Below are positions 38,229-47,396 of a stretch of DNA of 64,000 nucleotides, piece after piece. This stretch comes from Warburgia ugandensis (Eukaryota; Streptophyta; Magnoliopsida; Canellales; Canellaceae): NCBI GenBank assembly GCA_035236585.1, contig CP141130.1, forward strand, positions 34,359,501 to 34,423,500, written 5' to 3'. A model generated the notes under the pieces. It was given only the letters and a program-made list of their open reading frames with translations, had not been told where the DNA came from and did no database searches. How positions within the stretch are numbered: position 1 is the first letter of the stretch; each line of letters starts with the position of its first letter. The position numbers and the translations under genes are program-made.

Positions 38229-38525
38229 TTGCCCATAGTAATACGTATAGTGTTGCTCGATAAAGTTAGAAAATCTATTACTAACTATTACTTCTTTATT
38301 GCTATGCACAAGAAGGTGGTGGATACTTTGAAATTACAAGAAATCAAGGAGTATATAGTGACAACCTTATGCGAGCTTGAGACAATCTTCTCACCATCCT
38401 TCTTTGATATCATGGTACACTTAATAGTGCACCTCATTGATGAGGTTTGGCTGTGTGGACTTTTTTATTTGCAATGGATGTGCTCATTTGAAAAATACAT
38501 GAAGGCGTTAAAAGGGTATGTATGA
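38229..38525 (+). pseudogene. DUF4218 region of the TNP2 gene
   Basis: An open stretch of 98 codons includes EYIVTTLCELETIFSPSFFD then IMVHLIVHLIDE and FEKYMKALKGYV. This matches DUF4218, which follows the tnp2 core in plant CACTA transposases (usual P-P-x-F-F-D-x-M-x-H-L and P-F-E-R-x-M). Codons before the ATG (PIVIRIVL) also fit the domain start. Confidence 0.9.
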
Positions 38526-38845
38526 AATCACAATTGGACGGAGGGGTGGATCGCTAAATGTTGCATTGAAGAAGTAGTGGAGTTTTGTATTGAGTATTTA
38601 TCAGGAGTGGATGTATTGGTGTCCTTAGAAAGAAACATTTATATGAATTAATTTATCTAAGAGTTGGTGAACCTCTCTCCAGTGGTCTTGTATCAACTAT
38701 TGATTATAAGGAATGGGACTAGGCACACCTTTATGTCTTGTAAAACATTAATGTTGATGAAGTTCAACCATACATTGAGTAAGTAATTAATATTCTCACT
38801 TTGATTTCTTTCACATTTAAAAATTAATGTTGATGAAGTTCGGCC

Positions 38846-38848
<3 letters not shown>

Positions 38849-38882
<34 letters not shown>
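38849..38882. repeat. (TG)n microsatellite 1 in E
   Basis: A pure TG run of about 34 bp within a probable intron between the DUF4218 and DUF4216 parts. It follows a second copy of AATGTTGATGAAGTTC, first seen near 38751, so a short duplication preceded it. Confidence 0.95.
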
Positions 38883-38884
<2 letters not shown>

Positions 38885-39204
38885 GAAGGGTACATAATAT
38901 ATAATTAATGTAGGCATGTTATATGCATAATTTTCATCTCTTGATTGTATAGTAAGCACATGGACTTTTTGAAAGAGAGATATCTAAGAGATGCAAAGAA
39001 AGAGAAGTGGCTATAAGATGAACATTGTCATTTCTTCACTACTTTTTTTCATCAGAAGCTATTTAATTACAATGAAATAATGCTTCATTCAATTAATTAA
39101 CTTGTAATAGCATATGCATGTATACATTAATCATCTCAAATAAGTAATGTCATACATAGGTTTTACATCAGAAATATGTTCCAAGTCATATTATTTCTAA
39201 ACGC

Positions 39205-39657
39205 TTGGGTTGGATGGTAATAGGACCTCGACTAGAAGTAATAAAGTATGCTAGATGTGGCATCAATAGTTATTGCTTTCATGCAAAATACTGGGATAAG
39301 TTAAGAGCACAACAAGGTAGTGTTGTTAGCTTAGTTGCTAAAGCTACTTTTTTTTCCAGTTCAAAGGAGGACAACCCAATTGTAGCTAATAATACTTATT
39401 ATGGGGTTATATGCAAGATATGGGAGCTGGATTATACTTGTAGAACTGTGTTTGTGTTTAAGTGTGATTAGGTGGAACACAACAAAGATAGCATCAAAAC
39501 TAATGCCCTCAATTTGACATTGGCTAACCGCAATAAGATCGGCTATCAAAATGACCAGTCTATTTTGGCATGTCAAGTGAAACATGTATTTTATATACAA
39601 GATGGACATGATATGAGGTGGTCAATTGTTTTATCAGCCGCATCAAGGGACTTATGA
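39205..39657 (+). pseudogene. DUF4216 region, C-terminal part of the TNP2 gene
   Basis: Reads CGINSYCFHAKYWD, then NPIVANNTYYGVICKIWELD and TVFVFKCD up to a stop, then in the next stretch NRNKIGYQNDQSILACQVK, VFYIQD and RWSIVL. These match DUF4216 (N-x-x-Y-Y-G-x-x-x-x-I-x-x-L-D-Y, F-K-C-x-W, G-Y-x-x-x-P-F-I-L-A-x-Q-x-x-Q-V-F-Y), the usual C-terminal domain of plant TNP2. The Trp of the F-K-C-x-W motif appears to have become the stop TAG. The domain's function is unknown. Confidence 0.9.
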
Positions 39658-39934
39658 TGAAGACAACCCTAGGTGGCATGGCAATTGATTACCCTTCAAT
39701 CACTATAACAATGCCATCAATTGATCTAATTAGGAACAATGAGATGGATTATGTGTGTGATGCTGGTGGGGAGGGTGCTTAGGTTGGATCATATTGTATA
39801 TGAGGAGACAAATTAAAATGTTTGCAACATATGATGTATGAAAAATGAATATATGACTATTTAAAAAAATTGTCCTATATTCCTTATCAGTATATATAAC
39901 ATCACCCATGAAAATTAAAACCCCTCCCTCCTCC

Positions 39935-40040
39935 CCCCCCCCCCCCCACCCAAATCAAAACCCTTTGAGAAGGAGGAGGAGAAGAAGAAGAAGAGCTGAG
40001 GGAGGGAGGGAGAAAGAGAGAGAGAGGGAGGGAGGGAGGG
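39935..40040. repeat. C-tract and purine-rich low-complexity block
   Basis: A run of about 15 C (with one break) is followed by GGAGGAGAAGAAG and GGGAGGGAGGGA runs: a strand-asymmetric purine-rich block with G-triplets on the plus strand. It lies just before the tandem arrays. Confidence 0.8.
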
Positions 40041-40087
40041 ACAAGTATAGTTATCCGCCTGAATAATAACAGTATATTACTTACATT

Positions 40088-40688
40088 CTAGATAACTTTG
40101 TGTGTGATTTTTTTCTTTGTTAATTAATAAAAATCTTTCAAATTGATCATGCTAAATACAGAACATTGAGAATAAGAAGACCCAAGTCTTAGATTTTTAG
40201 TTTTCATTCAAAAAGGCGTCCAACTACTAACTTGAAGTTTGTTACTTGTAGTTGTTCGTGTGAATAGTCAATATATTGCTTACCTTCTAGTTAACTTTGT
40301 GAATGATTTTCTACTTAGTTCATCAATGAAAATCTTTCAAATTGATCATGCTAGATAGAGAACACTGAGAAAAAGAAGACCCAAATCTTATATTTTCAAT
40401 TTTCATTCAACAAGGCATCCAACTACTAGCTTAAAGTATGCTACTTGTAGTTGTTCACATGAATAGTAATAATATATTTCTTACCTTCTAGATAACCTTG
40501 TATGTCATTTTTTGTTTTCTTATCAATGAAAATCTTCCAAATTGATCATGCTTGATAGAGGACATTGAGAATAAGAAGATCCAAGTCTTATATTTTCAAT
40601 TTTCATTCAAAAGGGCATCCAACTTCTAGCTTGAAGTATACTGCTTGTCGTTGTTCTAATGCGAATTGTAATAATATTATGCTTAGGT
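40088..40688. repeat. Tandem array of three ~200-bp units
   Basis: Units start at 40088, 40287 and 40488 (periods 199 and 201) with the landmark CTAGATAACTTTGTGTG, and share TCAAATTGATCATGCT and CATCCAACTACTA. The copies differ by scattered changes. The second half of the third unit is the start of the 311-bp array that follows. Confidence 0.88.
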
Positions 40689-41523
40689 TCAACACTTGAA
40701 TTTTTCTTAAATCTATTGTGTTTTTTATTGATACAAAGCATTGATTACGTTATAATTTGTCTTAGGAATAGTTTTATATCAGTTCTTAATTTGTTTCCGC
40801 TGCGATAAATTATGAGGGTGTGATGAGACGAAATCTCTAAATATATTATGTTATTTAAGTAAATAGTTTATTAGGTGAATCACAACCCATGTGTTAAATG
40901 CTATTTTCAATTTTCATTCGAAAAGGCATCCAACTTCTAGCTTGAAGTATACTGCTTGTCGTTCTTCTAATGTGAATAGTAATAGTATTATGCTTAGGTT
41001 CAACACTTGAATTTTTCTTAAATCTATTGTGTTTTTTATTGATACAAAGCATTGATTACGTTATAATTTGTCTTAGGAATAGTTTTATATCAGTTCTTAA
41101 TTTGTTTTCGCTATGATAAATTATGAGGTTGTGATGAGACAAAATCTCTAAATATATTATGTTATTTAAGTAAATAGTTTATTAGGTGAATCACAACCCA
41201 TGTGTTAAATGCTATTTTCAATTTTCATTCGAAAAGGCATCCAACTTCTAGCTTGAAGTATACTGCTTGTCGTTCTTCTAATGTGAATAGTAATAGTATT
41301 ATGCTTAGGTTCAACACTTGAATTTTTCTTAAATCTATTGTGTTTTTTATTGATACAAAGCATTGATTACGTTATAATTTGTCTTAGGAATAGTTTTATA
41401 TCAGTTCTTAATTTGTTTTCGCTATGATAAATTATGAGGTTGTGATGAGACGAAATCTCTAAATATATTCTATTATTTAAATAAATAGTTTATTAGGTGA
41501 ATCACAACCCATGTGTTAAATGC
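40591..41523. repeat. Tandem array of three 311-bp units
   Basis: Starts at 40591, 40902 and 41213, exactly 311 bp apart, each beginning TATTTTCAATTTTCATTC and ending near GTGTTAAATGC. Units 2 and 3 differ at only a few positions; unit 1 is more divergent. No coding potential. The array lies between the two transposon genes. Confidence 0.95.
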
Positions 41524-41787
41524 CCAAGTCCGAAAAGTAAGGAAGACTCTGTCTAATTTTTATTAGGAATGACAACACTTGGGTTTTTTGAAATGCAAGG
41601 CAATCTGAAGAATAGTCTTCATTGGAGCATGTATCCAGCTCTAAAATCAAGAGTAGTCTTAATTATGACCTTCTTTGGCACTATTAGTTAAGATTTAATA
41701 TCTTATTATAATGCTACTCTCCTAAGACTTAATTGTTTGAATATTTATGTACACCAATTATGCACTTAGATGGTGGTCTTTCTAACC

Positions 41788-41790
<3 letters not shown>

Positions 41791-41861
<71 letters not shown>
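41791..41861. repeat. (TG)n microsatellite 2 in E, about 35 units
   Basis: A pure TG run of about 71 bp just upstream of the second gene's probable 3' splice acceptor (TTGTGCAG at 41888-41895). Confidence 0.97.
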
Positions 41862-41868
<7 letters not shown>

Positions 41869-41900
41869 TAAAATGTATTGTTTTCACTTGTGCAGGAAAC

Positions 41901-43300
41901 ATGGAACATAAAGAAAGTGAGCATCATGAAGAACAATCTAGCATAGGTACACATATTAAGAGAAAGGGCAGAGGGCCAACCAAAATGGAGCATATCATAA
42001 GAAAAAGTCAAAGGATATAAAAGATATGGTACAGTTCAATAGTAAAGGGCAAGCGATAGGTGGTAGTGCACATTCTTACACCAGTTTCGTTTGCTGCACC
42101 ATTAGAAACATAATGTTAGTCTTAATTACTAATTGGAGATATCTGTGACCATCAATCAAAGATGCAATATGGGAGATGGCGACGGTTTGTAAATGCTTGC
42201 TACATACAACATACTATGTGCCTTTTCTTATTTTATTTCAGATAGACTAATGTTTGTTTTTACTTTGTAGTTTTCCTTTGATGTCTTTGATGAGTATAAG
42301 AAGAATGCCCTACATGGGGCTGGTGTAAAATGGAGGAAATGGAAGAGTGAGCTTGTAAGAAAGTACATACTTCCAAATGCTCATGATCCACACTATCCTT
42401 GAGTTGTTTTCTAGCATCATTGACTAGGATGTGTGGAATCAATTTATACAAACCCACCAATCTTTTGATTTTGAGGTACTTACAACTAGCCCAAAGCTTG
42501 ATTCCTCCAATTATCAAAGTAAATTATGCTTAGTTACATGCTCCTTTGATGTGTAAGAAAAGTGTATGAAAGATAAATAGTGCATATGGCTAATCATCTG
42601 CAATATCGCCTCTCCAAGACTGGTTACACACAATTAGAAGAACAAGAAGTAAGTATATGTGACAATTCATTTCTGTCTAAATATACCTAACCTTTATTTC
42701 ATTAACTCTAAATTAATGTCTCTCTAGATAGCAAAGGAAGGCTGGGACCACATAGCCCATCAATCATGCCCTTCTTTAGAAAATGGGCATTCACAGGGGC
42801 GTAATTTCTAGGCCTTCACTGATGAAAATGCTGCCTTGGTTGTTTCCAGAATTATAAGTGGTTTTACTTGTCTTTGTATCTTTTTAATTATAACATATAT
42901 ATGGAAATGATCATGCTCTAATAATTACATGTGCAGGAAGAGTTGACCCAAGAAAGTGTCACTACAGGGACTCTAGGTAGCATTGTTGCAAAGGGGGACA
43001 TCATGTATAGGGCTATGGGCAAAAAGGATGAACACCATGGGTGACTAAGGGCCTAAGGTCACGATGTGGTTCCTTCCTAAGTCTTCTATAAATCAAAGGA
43101 TCCTCCAGCAAAGGACATGGAAGAATGGAAGGAGAATATGCTAAATGAGTTATACATGAAGGCAAAGAATGATTTTTGTAAGGACCCTTGTAGTTTCAAA
43201 GGTTCATGTCAAGATGTTGCTCCTCAACCCCCATCTTAGAATAGTTATAGTCCTATCTAAGAAAAAATGGATGAGTAGCTCTTCGAAGGAGATGTCCTAA
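41901..43300 (+). pseudogene. TNPA/transposase-24-like region, second CACTA gene
   Basis: After the acceptor TTGTGCAG the frame begins MEHKESEHHEE and continues KRKGRGPTKM, the G-R-G-x-T-x-M/L motif that opens the second open reading frame of many plant CACTA elements. At 42278-42402 it reads KNALHGAGVKWRKWKSELVRK, matching the W-R-x-x-K-x-x-L...K-Y motif of transposase family 24. Near 42580-42650 HLQYRLSKTGYTQLEEQE matches the usual x-H-x-L-S-R-x-G-Y-x-x-L-E segment, and at 42960-43130 a GDIMYRAMGKK, EHHG, and later EEWKE pattern fits the C-terminal part. Probable introns contain (TG)n and AT runs. The likely role was binding the subterminal repeats. Confidence 0.78.
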
Positions 43301-43505
43301 TCAAGGTGACATGTAATGGCATGTTTACCTTTCCAATGTTCAATTATTTAGTAATATTCATTCATTCTTATGTATAGGTGATTTTTTATTTTCAAGTGGG
43401 TCTATGTATGCTACAGTTATATACAGTTGAGAATTATGTAGGTTTGTCTACACTGTATGAGTTTTTTCTATCATGTTGCACAACAAGTTGATGCATCCAT
43501 ACACT

Positions 43506-43508
<3 letters not shown>

Positions 43509-43551
<43 letters not shown>
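43509..43551. repeat. (TG)n microsatellite 3 in E
   Basis: A pure TG run of about 43 bp between the TNPA-like and Ulp1-like parts. Confidence 0.95.
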
Positions 43552-43556
<5 letters not shown>

Positions 43557-43893
43557 CTGCCCTCCAACCAGATGCCCTCTTATTATTTCTTATGGAAGTA
43601 AATGATATTGATATTGTTGGGGATGCGATTGGATATCATGTAGCTTGGCCAGAGAAGTATGTCAAATCAATGTTATCCAAGGTATGTATATGGTATCACA
43701 ACATCATGGTCAAAAACAACTTTAAGGCAGGAGCTAAAATTTTAAATATTATTTGCATCTAATATTAACTAGAAAAAGCACAAGGCACCACTAAGGGTGA
43801 CCCCTCCCCGGCAACAAATTTTAGCATACATGATTACCCCATCCCAGGTATTTATGTCTATTTTTATAATAAAACTAAATATCTTAACTCTTC

Positions 43894-43915
43894 ATATATA
43901 TATATATATATATAT
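43894..43915. repeat. (AT)n microsatellite in E
   Basis: An AT run of about 22 bp in a probable intron. Confidence 0.9.
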
Positions 43916-44201
43916 CATTACTAGTTTCTAGAAAACTAAATCCATAATGTAAGGATTAGTGCAAGTTCCACTTAGCATGCCTTTCTTCCTTTGAGGGCTG
44001 TACAAATGAATCAATGAAGATAAGGAAATTAGCCCTTTAAGGATAGAGGTTGGTATGCTTGTCCATGATGTTGTTGAGGTTCCAGTCATGAAAGAGTACC
44101 TCTTAGCCATATGTAATATGGCTTAGCTGGAATACACATACATCATAGTTTATATTGGGTATGTCATGTAACTACTCTATTAAGCATAAGATTGACATTG
44201 C

Positions 44202-44990
44202 TTGTTAATAGGACATGATAAGTATTTGACATTAAGTTTTTGGAGGTCTTTGCATGATAAATTGCAAAGATTAGAGGTCAAGGGCTTTTACAAATTCCTT
44301 GACCCTATTGTTGTCTCTAAACCAAAGGAGCATTTTCCTAAGGAGAGACAAATAGAAGATGTCATACTTGGATTCTTGTGTTGTAATAAGGGGCAAGCCT
44401 TACTGATTCCATATAATAGTGGATAAGTTATTACATGTCTTGCTAAACTATGTCATTCATAAACACGAATATGTATATAAGTTAAGTTTTTCAAATTTCA
44501 ATTGATTGATAATGTATATAGGTCTCATTGGATGCTATTAGCTATGGATGTACATGGTGGGCATGCAATATTTTTTTGTTCTTGTGGAGTGCACATTCGA
44601 GGCCCGTTGATGGAAATCATCAATAAGTAAGTATGCCTTTTATTTCATTTATTATAATAGTTGGATAAATAATTTTTACTTATATATGTGTAGTGCATGG
44701 TATAAATGGGCTGAGATGGAAAATATTAACCATCTAGCAAAACTGACTTGGAAAAAGATCAACGTAAGGTTTACTAATTCTTTAGTATAACCCTATAACC
44801 TAAACTTATAATTATAGATGATATTTGAACCTTTTCTATTGACATTATTGTGCAGCGCCCAAGATAACAATCTGATTAGGAGTACAGGTATTACGTTCCC
44901 AGATATATGAGAACACTCATTCATGAAGGATTTACAATGTCCCATTTAAGAAAGGTTCAACTAATTGACTAATCATCATTCATACAGTCT
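44202..44990 (+). pseudogene. Ulp1-like cysteine protease region of the second CACTA gene
   Basis: 44202-44423 reads DKYLTLSFWRSLHDKLQ, then QIEDVILGFLCCNKGQALLIPYNSG, and the next block (about 44522-44560) gives HWMLLAMDV. This is the arrangement around the catalytic His in the Ulp1-type (SUMO protease-like) domains carried by many plant CACTA elements (I-P-Y-N-x-G-x-H-W-x-L-x-x-I). A later block near 44930-44950 has LQCPI, fitting the Q-x-P-x-Q-x-x-x-x-x-C region, where stops destroy the catalytic Cys part. Apparent introns lie between blocks. The role of these domains in transposition is not established. Confidence 0.8.
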
Positions 44991-45439
44991 TTTACATCTC
45001 TTAAATGACCCCAACAATGTCTCAATTGATTTAATATTTGTTGTCTTACAAGCTGATTTAGGCAGTAAGAGTTACTCCCAATTAGATCTAGATGACATCA
45101 TAATGGAATGGACTGAATGTCTTTTGACTTTTAATTTATAGATCATTGATGTTATTGAATGTAAAACATTTTTATCATTGAAATACAAAGTAGAACTTCA
45201 TTTATATGGATGCATTTCTTTTTTTTTATTGAAGTCCGTGTGTGCTTTCTTTATTTCATTGAGAAGTGTGTATGGAGAAGTTCAATGTGAAATGTTGGAA
45301 GTGTTGAATATGTATAAATATATTTTGTTGAGCGATTGTATCTTAAAAAAATGAAGTGTCTAATGTATTTTGAACTATAGAAACTACTGGAACAATGTAC
45401 AAACAGAAACCAACAAAGGAATACACAAATTGTGTAGGA

Positions 45440-46060
45440 AGAATATGAAATATAGGACTATTTTTTAAAAATCGTCTTATAAAACTACCGAAAGACAAGA
45501 CAACTTTTGAAAAATTGTCCTATATTACACAAATTTATAAGATGATTTTTCAAAAACCATCGTGTAATATCCATGATTTATAAGATGGTTTTTGGAAAAC
45601 CAACATATATTAGACAGCTTTATAAGATGGTTTTTCAAAAACCATCTTGTAATATCCATGGTTTATAAGGCAGTTTTTCACAAATTGTCCTATATTACAT
45701 AGCATTATAGGATAGTTTTCAAAAATCATCCTATAATATCCGTGGTTTTCAAGACAATTTTTCAAAAACCATCCTATATTACATAGCTTGTAATGCTTTA
45801 TAAGATGGTTTTTAAAACACCAGCCTGCATCACTCACATTTATAAGATGGGTTTTCAAAAACCATCCTATTTTTCACATATTTATAAGATGGTTTTTCAA
45901 GAATAGTCTTATATAAATTAAACTTTATTAGAGAATTTTTGAAAATCTTCTTATAAGACTATTAATATGAGACAGTTTAAGAACCGTCTTATATTTGTTT
46001 TCATTTTGTACTAGGGCTCGGTATAAGATAGTTTTTAAATCATCACCTATATCCATTATT
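45440..46060. repeat. 3' subterminal hairpin repeats of the CACTA element
   Basis: About twelve alternating copies of TTTATAAGATGGTTTTTC and its complement AAAACCATCTTATA, many as adjoining palindromes (for example about 45620-45652). They are more numerous than at the 5' end and mirror the 35451-35850 array. Confidence 0.92.
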
Positions 46061-46080
46061 AACCACTCTCTGTAGTAGTG

Positions 46081-46127
46081 ATACCTCACTTATGCACTTG
46101 CGATATTATTTTTAAAGGAAACAATCA
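46081..46127 (+). repeat. 3' LTR of A, piece 5 of 5 (LTR end)
   Basis: ATACCTCACTTATGCACTTGC to AAACAATCA matches 5' LTR positions 4711-4762. CAAAG at 46128-46132 is the probable right target duplication of A. Confidence 0.75.
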
Positions 46128-47396
46128 CAAAGGAAGAGAAAAGAACTAAGGAAAAATTTGTGGATTTAGGTTGAAGAGCTTACGATTGCACCAATGTATT
46201 CAAATCTTATAGTGTTTACCTTTTGTTTTTTAGTTTTTGGAGTAGAAGAAAGAATGAGGTATTATCAATAAATAAAGTCATAGGGATAAGTTGTATGCTA
46301 TGTTATTAGCTCATTAAGACCAAAAAAAAGGAAATAGAGGAAAGACATCAAAAGGAGATTACCAGTTTGACGTAGAAGATGAAAGAAAAAGAAGGTGGGG
46401 AATTGATTACCCTGGAAGGATTAAAGATATTTGAAGATGAAAATAGAGGAAAAATCAAAGAAGAAGATGTTATATATGGCTAGTGGGAGAAGAAAGACAG
46501 GTACTATTAAGGCACTGATAGTGATGGTAGTATTGATAAATTTATATGTAAGAAAAGAGAATGAAATTATTGTAAAAAGTGAACTTAAAAACTACTTGCT
46601 TTGAGAATGGAATGGAATGAGAAATTACTATTGTGAATTTTTATTATGCTTACCCTGGTTTTCTCACTTTATAATATAGATTTTCTTTTTGCTGGTTTGG
46701 TTGAGTTACATTATAAGAAAATCAAATGAGATAAAAAGAAAGAACAATTATTGCCCCAATTATATTAGTTAGATTATCATCTTCATGGCTTTATGGATAG
46801 TAAGTTTAATTTTTACTATTAAAAGATAAATGATTTAGAATAAAGATTAAAGGGCACTGAAAAGAGACATCAATAATAAGTGCAATTATTTATGTTAGCT
46901 TTTCACTAGAAAACAACATAAGGTGATGGAGGACTTGCAAATCAAGCTCTAGTGGATGATTTGACAACTGCCAGAAAGAAGGTGAATTTGAAATTTTGTG
47001 TGGTATATATTTATTAATTAGTCATTTATAAATTTTTAATACTTTTTCTTGCTGTAGATTTTGAAGTTGGAAGAGGAAATAAGTTATCACTAGAGGAAAC
47101 ATCAAGATGATCTATGTTACATCAAGAGATGAGAGAGTGTGTGTATTTAATTATTAGTGAGTAAATCAAGAAAGGATAGAAGGAAGAGGCAAGCGGAATG
47201 CAAAAGAGAGTCATTATGGATCCTTTCAGCTTAAAGCCACACTTGAAAGGGAATGAGAAGGTGAGATATATCATGCCCAGTGAAGAAGTGTTTGAATGGG
47301 CAGTTAGTGCTCTCAGCACAATGACACTTGGGCCATTGTTATTGGGGGACCAAAATAGAAGAATTGAAGAGTTAGAAAATGTAATGGCCCACATTT
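46128..47396 (+). pseudogene. PMD-like pseudogene, 3' portion (charged, coiled-coil-like)
   Basis: Immediately after A, the frame open before the insertion continues for 13 codons (EEKRTKEKFVDLG) before a stop. Downstream are charged helical stretches, for example KEIEERHQKEITSL near 46330-46375 and GGELITLEGLKIFEDE near 46395-46440. A clear intron occupies 46982-47057 (AAG|GTGAAT donor, TTCTTGCTGTAG acceptor), joining DDLTTARKK to ILKLEEEISYH, a heptad-like Leu/Ile pattern. The last open block (47198-47398) ends NRRIEELENVMAHIF. This resembles the charged C-terminal region of PMD proteins; linkage to the 5' part is inferred from the shared frame and strand. Confidence 0.5.

Larger units (their letters stand above)
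35434..46080 (+). mobile_element. E: CACTA (En/Spm-type) DNA transposon, about 10.6 kb
   Basis: Starts CACTACCAAAA at 35434 and ends ...TGTAGTAGTG at 46080, whose complement is CACTACTACA. It is flanked by a 3-bp duplication, ACA (35431-35433) and ATA (46081-46083), with one change; the empty site CATATTTATACCTCA survives in A's 5' LTR near 4705. Subterminal arrays of TATAAGATGG-type hairpins lie at both ends. Two plus-strand gene remnants are present: a TNP2-type transposase (36337-39657) and a second gene with a TNPA/transposase-24-like region and a Ulp1-like protease region (41901-44990). Both are broken, so E is not self-mobile. Confidence 0.93.
2553..46127 (+). mobile_element. Element A: Athila-like Ty3/gypsy LTR retrotransposon, heavily nested
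   Basis: Two long terminal repeats begin with the same TGATATA...ACACATAATTATTA sequence at 2553 and 12288. Between them lie a decayed tRNA-Asp primer site and gag, protease, RT, RNase H and integrase remnants in Ty3/gypsy order. A DLG protease motif and a long non-coding 3' section place it near the Athila/Tat lineage. Its own sequence is about 12.0 kb; the rest of the span is four elements inserted in the 3' LTR. The LTRs differ by many substitutions and indels, so the insertion is old. Every coding part is broken. It sits inside the PMD-like pseudogene. Confidence 0.88.

Noticed and set aside
41733-42020. Frame encoding a long Cys-Val run, with its antisense Thr-His run
   Set aside because: Produced by translating the (TG)n microsatellite; the real second CACTA gene starts after the downstream splice acceptor.
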